A stretch of 64,000 nucleotides of DNA. It comes from Pseudomonas yangonensis (GTDB taxonomy: Bacteria > Pseudomonadota > Gammaproteobacteria > Pseudomonadales > Pseudomonadaceae). The position numbers were made by a program, and so were the translations under genes. Position 1 is the stretch's first letter; the number at the start of each line of letters is the position of its first letter. The notes below the pieces were generated by a model. It had not been told where the DNA came from. It saw nothing but the letters and a program-made list of their open reading frames with translations, and ran no database searches. Where the stretch lies: contig NZ_BLJU01000002.1 of NCBI RefSeq assembly GCF_009932725.1, positions 372,001-436,000 of the forward strand, read 5' to 3'. Of the stretch, positions 8,776 through 18,682 are shown piece by piece.

Positions 8776-9348
8776 ATGAGTCGTGAAACCCTGCAGGAAT
8801 CGCTGTCCGCGGTGATGGATAACGAAGCGGACGAACTGGAACTGCGGCGAGTGCTCGCAGCCAGCGAGGATGGTGAACTGCGTGGTACCTGGTCGCGTTA
8901 CCAGGTAGCCCGTGCAGCCATGCACCGTGAGTTGCTGGTACCGCAACTGGACATCGCATCTGCGGTTTCCGCGGCATTGGCCGACGAAGCCACTCCGGCG
9001 CGCAAGGCGCCCATCTGGCGCAGTGTCGGGCGTGTGGCTGTGGCCGCATCGGTGACCCTGGCGGTGCTGGCGGGTGTGCGTTTTTACAATCAGGACGAAC
9101 TGACGGGTGCCGAACTGGCCCAGCAGGACGCTGCTCCGGTACTTTCGGTGCCTCAGGTGCAAGGTCCTGCCGTGCTGGCTGGCTATAACAGCAGCGAAGA
9201 AGTCGGCGAACCTGCCCAGGCTGGTACTGCCAGCTGGCATGAGCAGCGCCTGCCGAACTATCTGCGTCAACATGCACAGGAAGCCGTGATGGGTGGCGGT
9301 GAAACCGCTCTCCCTTACGCTCGTGCTGCGAGTCTGGAAAACCGCTAA
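8776..9348 (+). CDS. mucA: Anti-sigma factor MucA
   Basis: This is a 190-aa single-pass inner-membrane protein. The N-terminal cytoplasmic anti-sigma domain (about 1-78) begins MSRETLQESLSAVMDNEADELELRRVL. A transmembrane helix (about 84-103, VGRVAVAASVTLAVLAGVRF) and a periplasmic tail that MucB covers follow. Regulated proteolysis by AlgW and MucP frees AlgU. The frame is intact and full length, so the common mucA22-type truncation seen in mucoid isolates is absent. AGAGAGG precedes the ATG. Confidence 0.95.
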   Translation: MSRETLQESLSAVMDNEADELELRRVLAASEDGELRGTWSRYQVARAAMHRELLVPQLDIASAVSAALADEATPARKAPIWRSVGRVAVAASVTLAVLAGVRFYNQDELTGAELAQQDAAPVLSVPQVQGPAVLAGYNSSEEVGEPAQAGTASWHEQRLPNYLRQHAQEAVMGGGETALPYARAASLENR

Positions 9349-9364
9349 GCGCCTAAGGAGTCAC

Positions 9365-10315
9365 ATGCGCGCGATTCCCCTCTGCCTGCTCGGCGGTCTG
9401 CTGGCACTGCCGGTGCAGGCCTCCGAGGTTCAGGAGTTGCTGGGACGTCTTGCTGCGGCAGAGCGTCAGCAAAGTTTTCAGGGTACGTTCATCTATGAGC
9501 GTAATGGTAGTTTCTCCACCCACGCCGTGTGGCATCGGGTGGAGCAGGGGGGGCAGGTTCGTGAGCGCCTTCTGCAGCTCGATGGCCCTGCACAGGAAGT
9601 GTTGAAGGTTGACGGCAAGGCTCAGTGCGTCACTGGCGCACTGGCTGATCAGGTTAGTGAAGGTCAGGCCGCCTGGCCTGCTCGTCAGCTTGATGCCGAG
9701 CAGCTGAGCAATTGGTACGACATTCGTGTCGCCGGCCAGTCGCGCATCGCCAATCGGGCCGCGGACGTGTTGATGCTCGCACCCAGGGACCAGCATCGTT
9801 ACGGTTTCGAATTGCATCTTGATCGGGAAACCGGTCTGCCACTCAAGTCCCTGCTCTTGAATGAGCGTGGCCAGCTTCTCGAACGTTTCCAGTTCGCCCA
9901 GCTGGACACTTCCACGCCGGTGGATGATGCCATGCAGCCGAGTTCAGGTTGCCGTGCGGTGCAATTTCGTACAGCTGACAGCATGGCCGAAGGGCGCTGG
10001 CGGTCGGACTGGTTGCCGCCTGGCTTCACTCTGACCACTGCGCAGTCGCGCCGCGGCGCGTCTGCCGACGACCCGGTCGCTTACCTGATGTACGGCGATG
10101 GCCTGGCGCGGTTCTCGGTTTTCATCGAGCCGCTCAATGGCAGTGTCGTTGAAGACGCGCGCAGCCAGCTGGGGCCGACGGTGGCCGTTTCTCGGCGTAT
10201 GACGACCGGTTCCGGCGACGCCATGGTGACCGTGGTGGGTGAGATCCCGTTGGGCACTGCCGAACGCGTTGCCCTGTCCATGCGTGCCGGAGTGCCTGAA
10301 CAGGCGAGCCAATGA
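9365..10315 (+). CDS. mucB: Sigma factor regulatory protein MucB (RseB)
   Basis: This 316-aa periplasmic protein binds the MucA periplasmic tail and shields it from AlgW cleavage. The signal peptide (MRAIPLCLLGGLLALPVQA) is followed by the two-domain MucB/RseB fold, including QGTFIYERNGSFSTHAVWH, and DWLPPGFT at the junction to the C-terminal domain. I took ATG at 9365 because of the TAAGGAG just upstream and the length match to P. aeruginosa MucB. The next gene starts in an ATGA overlap. Confidence 0.95.
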   Translation: MRAIPLCLLGGLLALPVQASEVQELLGRLAAAERQQSFQGTFIYERNGSFSTHAVWHRVEQGGQVRERLLQLDGPAQEVLKVDGKAQCVTGALADQVSEGQAAWPARQLDAEQLSNWYDIRVAGQSRIANRAADVLMLAPRDQHRYGFELHLDRETGLPLKSLLLNERGQLLERFQFAQLDTSTPVDDAMQPSSGCRAVQFRTADSMAEGRWRSDWLPPGFTLTTAQSRRGASADDPVAYLMYGDGLARFSVFIEPLNGSVVEDARSQLGPTVAVSRRMTTGSGDAMVTVVGEIPLGTAERVALSMRAGVPEQASQ

Positions 10316-10767
10316 TCGAAGAGCAGGGGCGTGTAGTGGCACTCGAGCCCGGCGCTGTCTGGGTCGAGACCCTGCGTAAGAGTACCTGCTCGAGTTGTTC
10401 GGCCAATGCGGCCTGTGGCCAGGGGCTGATGGATCGTCTGGGTGTGGGGCGGCAGCGTGGTTATGTGCGTGCTCTCAGTCAGATGCAGCTGGCGATTGGC
10501 GACACCGTGATCATCGGTGTGCGCGAGGATCTGCTGGTGCGCAGTTCTCTTCTTGTTTATCTCCTTCCGCTTCTGGGTTTGTTCGCCGCTGCGCTGCTGG
10601 CGGACGGCCTGGGGCTGTCCGAGCCTCTGGTGATCCTCGCCGGTCTGATCGGCCTGTCCGCCAGTTGGCTGATGGTTCGCTGGCGCGCAGCTCGCGTTGC
10701 CGAGAACCCCTTATTGCAGCCTGTTGTCCTACGTACGCTGCTGGTATCTGTACCAGCGGCGGGTTGA
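10312..10767 (+). CDS. mucC: MucC, RseC-family membrane protein
   Basis: This 151-aa protein belongs to the SoxR-reducing/RseC family. The N-terminal soluble part contains the cysteine cluster STCSSCSANAACGQ (residues about 24-37), and two transmembrane helices follow (about 76-95 and 101-120). Its role in AlgU control is minor and not well defined; in E. coli RseC also helps keep SoxR reduced. It starts in an ATGA overlap with mucB. Confidence 0.92.
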   Translation: MIEEQGRVVALEPGAVWVETLRKSTCSSCSANAACGQGLMDRLGVGRQRGYVRALSQMQLAIGDTVIIGVREDLLVRSSLLVYLLPLLGLFAAALLADGLGLSEPLVILAGLIGLSASWLMVRWRAARVAENPLLQPVVLRTLLVSVPAAG

Positions 10768-10803
10768 GAGTGTCCGAGTTTTTACATGGGGAGTCGTAGT
10801 TCG

Positions 10804-12228
10804 ATGAGAAAACTCAAGTCCATTGCGCCGCTGCTGGCGGTTGCCTTGCTCTGGGGGCAGAGCTTGCTGGCCCAGGCCAGTCTGCCTGACTTTACCGATC
10901 TGGTAGAGGAGGCCTCGCCTGCGGTAGTCAATATCAGCACCCGGCAGAAGATGCCCGAGCGCGCCGTTGCCGGTCAGCCAGGCCTGCCTGATCTGGAAGG
11001 GCTGCCGCCGATGTTCCGCGAGTTCTTCGAGCGCAGCATTCCGCAGATGCCGCGTAACCCTGGCGGTCGCCAGCGCGAGGCGCAATCGCTGGGCTCCGGT
11101 TTCATCATCTCGCCGGACGGCTACATCATGACCAACAATCATGTGGTCGCCGATGCCGACGAGATCATTGTGCGTCTGTCTGATCGAAGCGAACTTGAGG
11201 CCAAGCTGATCGGCGCCGATCCGCGCAGCGACGTCGCGCTGCTCAAGGTCGAAGGCAAGGATCTGCCCGTGGTGCGCCTGGGCAAGGCCGATGACCTGAA
11301 AGTTGGCGAGTGGGTGCTGGCTATCGGTTCGCCGTTCGGTTTCGATCACTCGGTGACCGCCGGCATTGTAAGCGCCAAGGGGCGTAACCTGCCGAGCGAC
11401 AGCTACGTGCCGTTCATCCAGACCGATGTGGCGATCAATCCGGGTAACTCCGGCGGCCCGTTGTTCAACCTGCAGGGCGAAGTCGTGGGTATCAACTCGC
11501 AGATCTTCACCCGCTCAGGTGGTTTCATGGGGCTGTCCTTCGCTATTCCGATGGAAGTGGCCATGCAGGTTGCCGACCAGCTCAAGGCTGACGGCAAGGT
11601 GACCCGCGGTTGGCTCGGCGTGGTGATTCAGGAAGTGAACAAGGACCTGGCCGAATCCTTCGGTCTGGACAAGCCAGCCGGTGCACTGGTCGCGCAGGTG
11701 CTGGAAGACGGCCCGGCCGACAAGGGCGGTCTGCAGGTGGGCGACGTGATCCTCAGCCTCAATGGCAAGTCGATCATCATGTCGGCCGATCTCCCGCATC
11801 TGGTCGGCGGCTTGAAGCCGGGCGAAAAGGCTGAAATGGATATCGTGCGTGATGGTTCGCGCAAGAAGCTCAGCGTCACGGTCGGCACCCTGCCGGAAGA
11901 TGGCCAGGAACTGGCCTCGTCGGGGTCATCTCAGGGAAGTGAGCGCAGCAACAATCGCCTGGGCGTGACCGTCGTCGAGCTGACTGCCGAGCAGAAGAAG
12001 GGCCTCGACCTCAAGGGTGGCGTCGTGGTCAGGGAAGTGCTCAACGGCCCGGCGGCCATGATCGGCCTGCGTCCGGGCGACGTGATCACACACCTGAACA
12101 ACCAGGCCATCGACTCCACCAGCACCTTCACCAAGGTCGCGCAGGAGCTGCCGAAGAATCGTTCGGTATCCATGCGCGTGCTGCGTCAGGGGCGCGCCAG
12201 CTTCATCACCTTCAAGCTGGCCGAGTAA
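10804..12228 (+). CDS. mucD: Periplasmic serine protease MucD (HtrA/DegP family)
   Basis: This 474-aa DegP-like chaperone/protease removes misfolded envelope proteins and so damps AlgU activation. The signal peptide MRKLKSIAPLLAVALLWGQS is followed by the catalytic triad H113 (TNNHVVAD), D143 (RSDVALLK) and S216 (NPGNSGGPL), then two PDZ domains (about 260-360 and 380-470). I preferred ATG at 10804 over the in-frame ATG at 10786 because GGGGAGT lies between them and because the length then equals P. aeruginosa MucD. A strong terminator follows. Confidence 0.95.
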   Translation: MRKLKSIAPLLAVALLWGQSLLAQASLPDFTDLVEEASPAVVNISTRQKMPERAVAGQPGLPDLEGLPPMFREFFERSIPQMPRNPGGRQREAQSLGSGFIISPDGYIMTNNHVVADADEIIVRLSDRSELEAKLIGADPRSDVALLKVEGKDLPVVRLGKADDLKVGEWVLAIGSPFGFDHSVTAGIVSAKGRNLPSDSYVPFIQTDVAINPGNSGGPLFNLQGEVVGINSQIFTRSGGFMGLSFAIPMEVAMQVADQLKADGKVTRGWLGVVIQEVNKDLAESFGLDKPAGALVAQVLEDGPADKGGLQVGDVILSLNGKSIIMSADLPHLVGGLKPGEKAEMDIVRDGSRKKLSVTVGTLPEDGQELASSGSSQGSERSNNRLGVTVVELTAEQKKGLDLKGGVVVREVLNGPAAMIGLRPGDVITHLNNQAIDSTSTFTKVAQELPKNRSVSMRVLRQGRASFITFKLAE

Positions 12229-12241
12229 TCCGGGCAATACT

Positions 12242-12271
12242 GAAGAAGGGCGCTTTCGAGCGCCCTTCTTC
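12242..12271 (+). terminator. Rho-independent-type hairpin after mucD
   Basis: A 13-base perfect stem (GAAGAAGGGCGCT / AGCGCCCTTCTTC) closes on a TTCG tetraloop directly after the mucD stop. It lacks a long T run, but it marks the end of the algU-mucABCD operon. Confidence 0.8.
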
Positions 12272-12296
12272 GTATCCGCGCCAGCGTTGTGCAGGC

Positions 12297-12326
12297 GTGA
12301 CGCGGTCATGAGGGATCGGGTACAAT
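12297..12326 (+). promoter_or_regulatory. Candidate sigma70 promoter for lepA
   Basis: GTGACG at 12297-12302 and TACAAT at 12321-12326 with an 18-base spacer resemble -35/-10 elements. They lie between the mucD terminator and the lepA start, about 54 bases upstream of it. Confidence 0.5.
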
Positions 12327-12379
12327 CCGCGGCTATTTTCGGCAAGCGTCTTGCCTGCGCCTTCTTTGAGTGTTGATCC

Positions 12380-14179
12380 GTGAGTGACCTGAGTCATATC
12401 CGCAATTTTTCCATCATTGCCCACATCGACCACGGCAAGTCGACCCTGGCTGACCGTTTCATCCAGCTGTGTGGCGGTCTCACCGCGCGTGAAATGGAGG
12501 CTCAGGTTCTGGACTCCATGGATCTGGAACGTGAGCGTGGCATCACTATCAAGGCCCATAGCGTCACGCTTCATTACAAGGCGCAGGACGGCAAGATCTA
12601 CCAGTTGAACTTCATCGATACGCCCGGCCACGTCGACTTCACCTATGAAGTCTCGCGTTCGCTGGCAGCGTGCGAGGGTGCGCTGCTGGTGGTGGACGCA
12701 GGGCAGGGCGTCGAGGCGCAATCGGTTGCCAACTGCTACACCGCCATCGAGCAGGGCCTGGAAGTGATGCCCGTGCTGAACAAGATGGACCTGCCGCAGG
12801 CCGACCCGGACCGCGTCAAGGACGAGATCGAGAAGATCATCGGCATCGACGCCACCGACGCCGTAGCCTGCAGCGCCAAGAGCGGCATGGGCGTAGACGA
12901 GGTGCTCGAGCGTCTGGTGCAGACCATTCCTGCGCCCGAGGGCGAGATCGATGCGCCGTTGCAGGCGCTGATCATCGACTCCTGGTTCGACAACTATCTG
13001 GGCGTGGTCTCGCTGGTGCGCGTGCGCCAGGGCCGCGTGAAGAAGGGCGACAAGATTCTGGTCAAGTCCACCGGCAAGGTGCATCTGGTCGACAGCGTCG
13101 GTGTCTTCACCCCGAAACATACCGCCACCGCAGACCTCAAGGCCGGTGAAGTGGGCTTCATCATCGCCAGCATCAAGGACATTCACGGTGCGCCGGTCGG
13201 TGACACCCTGACCCTGTCCTCGACTCCCGAAGTCGAAGTGCTGCCGGGCTTCAAGAAGATCCAGCCGCAGGTTTACGCCGGTCTGTTCCCGGTCAGCTCC
13301 GACGATTTCGAGGACTTCCGCGACGCCCTGCAGAAGCTGACCCTCAATGACTCGTCGCTGCAGTATGCGCCGGAAAGCTCCGACGCTCTGGGCTTCGGCT
13401 TCCGTTGCGGCTTCCTCGGCATGCTGCACATGGAGATCATCCAGGAGCGCCTGGAGCGCGAGTACGATCTGGACCTGATCACCACCGCGCCGAGCGTGAT
13501 CTACGAGCTCGAGCTCAAGACCGGTGAAACCATCACCGTCGACAACCCGTCCAAGCTGCCGGACGTTTCGTCCGTTGCCGACTTCCGCGAGCCGATCGTC
13601 ACCGCGACCATTCTGGTGCCGCAGGAGCACCTGGGTAACGTCATCACCCTGTGCATCGAGAAGCGCGGCCTACAACGTGACATGCAATTCCTCGGTTCCC
13701 AGGTTCAGGTTCGCTACGACCTGCCGATGAACGAGGTGGTGCTGGACTTCTTCGATCGTCTGAAGTCGACCAGCCGTGGTTATGCCTCGCTGGACTATCA
13801 TTTCGACCGCTACCAGTCTGCCAACCTGGTCAAGCTGGACGTACTGATCAACGGCGACAAGGTCGATGCCCTGGCATTGATCGTTCACCGCGACAACGCG
13901 GCCTACAAGGGCCGTGCGTTGACCGAGAAGATGAAGGAACTGATTCCTCGGCAGATGTTCGATGTGGCGATCCAGGCAGCCATTGGCGGCCAGATCATCG
14001 CGCGGACCACTGTCAAGGCCCTCAGAAAGAACGTACTGGCCAAGTGTTACGGTGGCGACGTGAGCCGTAAGAAGAAGCTGCTCGAGAAGCAGAAGGCCGG
14101 TAAGAAACGCATGAAGCAGGTCGGCAACGTGGAAATCCCACAGGAAGCCTTCCTCGCTGTGCTCAGGTTGGATAGCTAA
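12380..14179 (+). CDS. lepA: Elongation factor 4 (LepA), back-translocating GTPase
   Basis: This 599-aa translational GTPase is related to EF-G. The G1 motif AHIDHGKST (14-22), DTPGHVD (G3) and NKMD (G4) are present, followed by EF-G-like domains II, III and V and the LepA-specific C-terminal domain. The start is GTG at 12380, giving [20 protein letters not shown]. It is followed after six bases by lepB, the conserved lepA-lepB pairing. Confidence 0.97.
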   Translation: MSDLSHIRNFSIIAHIDHGKSTLADRFIQLCGGLTAREMEAQVLDSMDLERERGITIKAHSVTLHYKAQDGKIYQLNFIDTPGHVDFTYEVSRSLAACEGALLVVDAGQGVEAQSVANCYTAIEQGLEVMPVLNKMDLPQADPDRVKDEIEKIIGIDATDAVACSAKSGMGVDEVLERLVQTIPAPEGEIDAPLQALIIDSWFDNYLGVVSLVRVRQGRVKKGDKILVKSTGKVHLVDSVGVFTPKHTATADLKAGEVGFIIASIKDIHGAPVGDTLTLSSTPEVEVLPGFKKIQPQVYAGLFPVSSDDFEDFRDALQKLTLNDSSLQYAPESSDALGFGFRCGFLGMLHMEIIQERLEREYDLDLITTAPSVIYELELKTGETITVDNPSKLPDVSSVADFREPIVTATILVPQEHLGNVITLCIEKRGLQRDMQFLGSQVQVRYDLPMNEVVLDFFDRLKSTSRGYASLDYHFDRYQSANLVKLDVLINGDKVDALALIVHRDNAAYKGRALTEKMKELIPRQMFDVAIQAAIGGQIIARTTVKALRKNVLAKCYGGDVSRKKKLLEKQKAGKKRMKQVGNVEIPQEAFLAVLRLDS

Positions 14180-14185
14180 GGCTCT

Positions 14186-15040
14186 ATGTCGATCAATTTC
14201 CCGCTCCTGTTGGTTATCGCGGTCGCCGTTTGCGGCTTCCTGGCCCTGATCGATCTGATTCTGCTGGCTCCGCGCCGCCGTGCGGCGATTGCGGCGTACC
14301 AGGGGCGGGTCGACGATCCGGACGACAGGGTGCTGGAGCGCCTGAGCAAGGAGCCCTTGCTGGTCGAGTACGGCAAATCCTTCTTCCCGGTGCTGGCCAT
14401 CGTGCTGGTTCTGCGCTCGTTTCTGGTCGAGCCGTTCCAGATTCCTTCGGGCTCGATGAAGCCGACCCTGGAAGTAGGCGATTTCATCCTGGTCAACAAG
14501 TTCGCCTATGGCATCCGCCTGCCGGTGATCGACGAGAAGATCATCGAGGTGGGCGACCCGCAGCGCGGTGATGTGATGGTGTTCCGCTACCCCAGCGACC
14601 CGACCATCAACTACATCAAGCGCGTGGTGGGGCTGCCGGGTGATCGCATCGAGTACACCCAGGGCAAGCGCCTGCTGATCAATGGCGAGCCAGTGGCCGA
14701 GAAACTGATCGGCGAAGAGCCGGGCAGCCTGGGTGGTGCGGTGCTCTATCAGGAGCGTCTCGGCCAGATCGAGCACACCATCCGCAAGGAAATGACGCGC
14801 ATGCGCCGCGAGCCCGGCGGCCAATGGGTGGTGCCGGAAGGGCACTACTTCATGATGGGCGACAACCGTGACAACTCCAATGACAGCCGTTACTGGCGCG
14901 ATCGTCATATCCCTCAGGAGCTGTGGGGCATGGTCCCTGACGACCATATCGTCGGCAAGGCATTCGCCATCTGGATGAGCTGGCCTGAGCCCAAGACCGG
15001 CAATCTGCCCAACTTCTCGCGGGTCGGCCTGATTCATTGA
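14186..15040 (+). CDS. lepB: Signal peptidase I (LepB)
   Basis: This 284-aa membrane-bound serine protease removes Sec and Tat signal peptides on the periplasmic side. Two N-terminal membrane segments (about 5-27 and 63-80) precede the catalytic S90 in IPSGSMKPTL and the general base K145 in YIKRVVGLPGD, numbered as in E. coli. The C-terminal GDNRDNSNDSRYW box is present. It is the second gene of the lepA-lepB-DUF4845-rnc-era run. Confidence 0.97.
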   Translation: MSINFPLLLVIAVAVCGFLALIDLILLAPRRRAAIAAYQGRVDDPDDRVLERLSKEPLLVEYGKSFFPVLAIVLVLRSFLVEPFQIPSGSMKPTLEVGDFILVNKFAYGIRLPVIDEKIIEVGDPQRGDVMVFRYPSDPTINYIKRVVGLPGDRIEYTQGKRLLINGEPVAEKLIGEEPGSLGGAVLYQERLGQIEHTIRKEMTRMRREPGGQWVVPEGHYFMMGDNRDNSNDSRYWRDRHIPQELWGMVPDDHIVGKAFAIWMSWPEPKTGNLPNFSRVGLIH

Positions 15041-15128
15041 GCACTGGCGCGCTGTTCAATACAGCGCCGCAGGCTATAAAGAGTTTAGCCATCAGGCTTT
15101 CCAACAAGACCGTCTATTGGGGATATAC

Positions 15129-15506
15129 ATGACTTTCGCGCGCTCGCAGCAGGGGCTTTCCATTCTGGGTTGGCTGGTGGTTCTGGCCGTAGTGGCATTC
15201 TTCGCCAGCACAGCGTTCAAGGTGCTGCCGCATTACCTGGACTATATGTCCATGGAGAAGATCATTACCTCGGTAGAAACCGACAAGGCTTCGGATGTTC
15301 GCACCGTCGGTGAGTTTTACAACCACGTGAGCAAGGGTATGCAGGTCAACAACATTCGTGACCTGAACATGCGCGACGCCATGCAGGTGAAGGTGGAAAA
15401 CAACGAGTTTCTGGTCCACCTCAAATATGAAAAACGCGAGCCGCTGATCGAGAACCTCGATCTGGTGGTGAATTTCGACAAAGAATTTCGTGTACGGATG
15501 CCGTGA
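15129..15506 (+). CDS. DUF4845 membrane protein
   Basis: This is a 125-aa protein with one N-terminal membrane helix (about 9-30, [19 protein letters not shown]) and a periplasmic domain. DUF4845 proteins sit between lepB and rnc in many gammaproteobacteria; the function is unknown. I chose ATG at 15129 because GGGGA lies six bases upstream; an in-frame TTG at 15117 would add four residues. The GTG start of rnc overlaps its last four bases. Confidence 0.88.
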   Translation: MTFARSQQGLSILGWLVVLAVVAFFASTAFKVLPHYLDYMSMEKIITSVETDKASDVRTVGEFYNHVSKGMQVNNIRDLNMRDAMQVKVENNEFLVHLKYEKREPLIENLDLVVNFDKEFRVRMP

Positions 15507-16192
15507 GTCCCAATCTGTCCCGCCTCGAGCGCAAGCTCGGCTATAGCTTCAAGGACCAGGATCTGATGATCCTGGCTCTGACCCATCGCAGTTTCGCCGG
15601 CCGCAACAACGAGCGGCTGGAATTTCTCGGTGATGCCATTCTCAACTTCGTAGCCGGTGAGGCGCTGTTCGAGCGCTTTCCGCAGGCCCGCGAAGGTCAG
15701 TTGTCGCGCCTGCGCGCGCGCCTGGTCAAGGGCGAGACCCTGGCCGTGCTGGCGCGCGGTTTCGAGCTGGGCGAATACCTGCGCCTGGGCTCCGGTGAGC
15801 TGAAGAGCGGCGGTTTCCGCCGTGAGTCGATCCTCGCCGATGCGCTGGAGGCGCTGATCGGCGCCATCTATCTGGATGCCGGCATGGAGGCGGCGCGCGA
15901 GCGCGTGCTGGACTGGCTGACCGGCGAGCTGGACGGCCTGACGCTGGTCGATACCAACAAGGATCCGAAAACGCGCCTGCAGGAGTTTCTGCAATCGCGC
16001 GCCTGCGAACTGCCTCGTTACGAGGTGGTGGACGTTCAGGGCGAGCCGCACTGCCGTACCTTCATGGTCGAGTGCCAGGTGGCCCTGCTCAATGAAAAGA
16101 CCCTGGGCCAGGGCGGCAGCCGGCGTATCGCCGAGCAGGTCGCTGCGGCTGCGGCGCTGATCGCCCTTGGGGTGGAGAATGGCAATGACTGA
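15503..16192 (+). CDS. rnc: Ribonuclease III
   Basis: This is a 229-aa double-stranded-RNA endonuclease for rRNA processing and mRNA turnover. The RNase III signature [12 protein letters not shown] lies at about 36-47, with E40 and D44 among the catalytic acidic residues. A C-terminal double-stranded-RNA-binding domain starts near residue 153 ([13 protein letters not shown]). The GTG start overlaps the preceding gene by four bases, and era begins inside its last eight bases, so the genes are tightly coupled. Confidence 0.97.
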   Translation: MSPNLSRLERKLGYSFKDQDLMILALTHRSFAGRNNERLEFLGDAILNFVAGEALFERFPQAREGQLSRLRARLVKGETLAVLARGFELGEYLRLGSGELKSGGFRRESILADALEALIGAIYLDAGMEAARERVLDWLTGELDGLTLVDTNKDPKTRLQEFLQSRACELPRYEVVDVQGEPHCRTFMVECQVALLNEKTLGQGGSRRIAEQVAAAAALIALGVENGND

Positions 16193-17084
16193 TGCACCTG
16201 TTACCCGCTGCGGCTACGTCGCCATCGTCGGCCGGCCCAACGTGGGCAAGTCGACGCTGCTCAACCACATCCTCGGACAAAAGCTGGCGATCACCTCGCG
16301 CAAGCCGCAGACCACCCGTCACAACATGCTTGGGATCAAGACCGAGGGCGACATCCAGGCCGTCTACGTCGATACGCCCGGCCTGCACAAGCACAACGAC
16401 AAGGCGCTCAACCGCTACATGAACCGCAGTGCGTCCACTGCGCTGAAGGACGTCGACGTGGTGGTGTTCGTGGTCGACCGCATGCGCTGGACCGACGAGG
16501 ATCAACTGGTGCTGGAAAAGGTCCAGCACGTCAAATGCCCGATCCTGCTGGCGGTGAACAAGGCCGATCGTCTGGAAGACAAGAGCGAGCTGCTGCCGCA
16601 CCTGAACTGGCTGGCCGAGCAACTGCCGCAGGCCGAGATCGTGCCGATCTCCGCGCTGCAGGGGCAGAACCTCGACACCCTGGAGAAACTGGTGGGCGAG
16701 CGTCTGCCGGAATCCGAACATTTCTACCCGGAAGACCAGATCACCGACCGCTCCAGCCGCTTCCTGGCTGCCGAGCTGATCCGCGAGAAGATCATGCGTC
16801 AGCTCGGCGCCGAGCTGCCGTACCAGATCACTGTGGAGATCGAGGAGTTCAAGCAGGAGGGCCGCATTCTGCATATCCACGGCCTGATCCTGGTGGAGCG
16901 CGACGGGCAGAAGAAAATCATCATCGGCGACAAGGGTGAGCGCATCAAACGCATCGGCGCGGATGCCCGCAAGGACATGGAAACCATGTTCGACTCCAAG
17001 GTGATGCTCAACCTCTGGGTCAAGGTCAAAGGTGGCTGGTCCGACGACGAACGCGCCCTGCGTTCGCTGGGCTACCTGGATTAG
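16185..17084 (+). CDS. era: GTPase Era
   Basis: This 299-aa GTPase checks 16S rRNA 3'-end maturation and 30S assembly. The motifs are G1 GRPNVGKS (16-23), G3 DTPGLH and G4 NKAD, with a C-terminal KH domain containing the [11 protein letters not shown] loop. I chose ATG at 16185, eight bases after GTGGAG; ATG at 16179 is in frame but too close to that site. It overlaps rnc by eight bases. Confidence 0.97.
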   Translation: MTDAPVTRCGYVAIVGRPNVGKSTLLNHILGQKLAITSRKPQTTRHNMLGIKTEGDIQAVYVDTPGLHKHNDKALNRYMNRSASTALKDVDVVVFVVDRMRWTDEDQLVLEKVQHVKCPILLAVNKADRLEDKSELLPHLNWLAEQLPQAEIVPISALQGQNLDTLEKLVGERLPESEHFYPEDQITDRSSRFLAAELIREKIMRQLGAELPYQITVEIEEFKQEGRILHIHGLILVERDGQKKIIIGDKGERIKRIGADARKDMETMFDSKVMLNLWVKVKGGWSDDERALRSLGYLD

Positions 17085-17120
17085 CGGCTGCAGGCCGCAG
17101 GCTACAGGCTGCAGGAAAAC

Positions 17121-17180
17121 AGCCTGAAGCCTGAAGCCTGAAGCCTGAAGCCTGAAGCCTGAAGCCTGAAGCCTGAAGCC
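17121..17180. repeat. Tandem heptamer array, 8.6 copies of AGCCTGA
   Basis: Eight identical AGCCTGA units (17121-17176) plus a partial AGCC run up to one base before the recO ATG. The 20 or so bases before the array (GCAGGCTACAGGCTGCAGG) look like degenerate GCAGGCT copies. The array occupies the position where the recO ribosome-binding site should be, and no purine-rich site is seen other than the GAAG within the repeat. Confidence 0.95.
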
Positions 17181-17181
17181 T

Positions 17182-17868
17182 ATGCATGCCGCCTACGTTC
17201 TGCATAGCCGACCGTACAAGGAAAGCAGTGCCCTGGTGGATTTCTTCACCGCTCAGGGCCGCGTCCGTGCGGTACTGCGCGCCGCACGCGGCAAGGTTGG
17301 CAGCATTGCGCGGCCTTTTGCACCGCTTGAACTGGAGCTGCGCGGGCGCGGCGAGTTGAAGACGGTGGGGCGCCTGGAAAGCGCCGGCATCCCGCTGCTG
17401 CTGACCGGCGAGGCGCTGTTCTCCGGGCTCTACCTCAACGAATTGCTGATTCGCCTGCTGCCGGCCGAAGATCCGCACCCCGTGATGCTCGAACACTACG
17501 GTCTGACCCTACAGGCGCTGGCCGCGGGCCGGAAATTGGAGCCGCTGCTGCGTGCCTTCGAATGGCGCCTGCTGGACGAGCTGGGCTATGGTTTCGCCCT
17601 GGATCGCGACCAGTACGACCAACCCATCGATCCCGCGGCACTTTACCGCTGGCAGCAGGACATCGGCCTGGTGCCGGTGTTACAACTGCAGCCCGGTGTA
17701 TTTCAGGGCCGCGAGCTGCTGGCCATGGCCGAGGCCGACTGGCAGACGCCGGGCGCACTGGCTGCTGCCAAGCGCCTGATGCGCCAGGCGCTGGCACCTC
17801 ATCTTGGCGGCAGACCCTTGGTCAGCCGCGAACTTTTCATGACGCTCAAGGAGTCCAAGCGTGACTGA
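17182..17868 (+). CDS. recO: DNA repair protein RecO
   Basis: This 228-aa recombination mediator loads RecA on SSB-coated gaps with RecR. The N-terminal OB fold begins [20 protein letters not shown] and is followed by the helical domain. The start at 17182 is the first ATG after the heptamer array; its N-terminus is a few residues shorter than in relatives I recall, and the frame is closed upstream by a TGA at 17167. The stop lies inside the first codons of pdxJ (eight-base overlap). Confidence 0.93.
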   Translation: MHAAYVLHSRPYKESSALVDFFTAQGRVRAVLRAARGKVGSIARPFAPLELELRGRGELKTVGRLESAGIPLLLTGEALFSGLYLNELLIRLLPAEDPHPVMLEHYGLTLQALAAGRKLEPLLRAFEWRLLDELGYGFALDRDQYDQPIDPAALYRWQQDIGLVPVLQLQPGVFQGRELLAMAEADWQTPGALAAAKRLMRQALAPHLGGRPLVSRELFMTLKESKRD

Positions 17869-18607
17869 GGCCAATCGTATTCTGCTCGGCGTGAACATCG
17901 ACCACGTCGCCACCCTGCGCCAGGCTCGTGGCACACGCTACCCGGACCCGGTCAAGGCCGCGCTGGACGCGGAGGAAGCCGGTGCCGACGGTATCACCGT
18001 GCACCTGCGCGAAGATCGTCGGCACATTCAGGACCGCGACGTGCGCGTGTTGGCCGACGTGCTGCAGACGCGAATGAACTTCGAGATGGGCGTCACCGAC
18101 TTCATGCTCGGCTTCGCCGAGCAGATCCGCCCGGCGCATGTCTGCCTGGTGCCGGAAACCCGCCAGGAACTGACCACCGAAGGTGGTCTGGATGTCGCCG
18201 GGCAGGAAGCGCGCATTGCCGCGGCGGTCGAGCGCCTGACCCTGGCCGGTTGCGAGGTGTCGCTGTTCATCGACGCCGAAGAACGGCAGATCGAGGCGGC
18301 CATGCGCGTCGGCGCACCGGCCATCGAACTGCATACCGGTCGTTACGCCGATGCCCACACGGCAGAGGAGGCGGCTCATGAACTGTCGCGTATTCGCGAG
18401 GGTGTGATCTGCGGCCTTAACCACGGGCTGATCGTCAACGCCGGTCACGGCCTGCATTACCACAATGCCGAAGCCGTCGCCGCGATTCCCGGCATCAACG
18501 AGCTGAACATCGGCCACGCCATCGTCGCCCATGCGCTGTTCGTCGGCTTCAAGCAGGCGGTGGCAGAGATGAAGGCACTTATTGTCGCTGCGGCCAATCG
18601 CGGCTAG
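17861..18607 (+). CDS. pdxJ: Pyridoxine 5'-phosphate synthase PdxJ
   Basis: This 248-aa TIM-barrel enzyme condenses 1-deoxyxylulose 5-phosphate with 3-amino-2-oxopropyl phosphate to form pyridoxine phosphate. [18 protein letters not shown] at the start, [12 protein letters not shown] and the C-terminal [12 protein letters not shown] are diagnostic. The start is GTG inside the end of recO. It ends the lepA-to-pdxJ run. Confidence 0.97.
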   Translation: MTEANRILLGVNIDHVATLRQARGTRYPDPVKAALDAEEAGADGITVHLREDRRHIQDRDVRVLADVLQTRMNFEMGVTDFMLGFAEQIRPAHVCLVPETRQELTTEGGLDVAGQEARIAAAVERLTLAGCEVSLFIDAEERQIEAAMRVGAPAIELHTGRYADAHTAEEAAHELSRIREGVICGLNHGLIVNAGHGLHYHNAEAVAAIPGINELNIGHAIVAHALFVGFKQAVAEMKALIVAAANRG

Positions 18608-18615
18608 CGGACTTT

Positions 18616-18637
18616 GTGGGAGGGGCTTCAGCCGCGA
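18616..18637. repeat. Single REP half element
   Basis: GTGGGAGGGGCTTCAGCCGCGA, the half site of the REP hairpins found at 31.6-32.0 and 63.9 kb, lies nine bases after the pdxJ stop. No inverted partner is close by. Confidence 0.75.
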
Positions 18638-18682
18638 CTTTCGATGGTCTGTCGTCACTGAAGCGCCTTCCACTTCGTTCGT

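Noticed and set aside
17121..17180. Heptamer array as CRISPR or coding repeat
   Set aside because: No spacers; every frame contains TGA stops, so it is a simple tandem repeat outside the gene.
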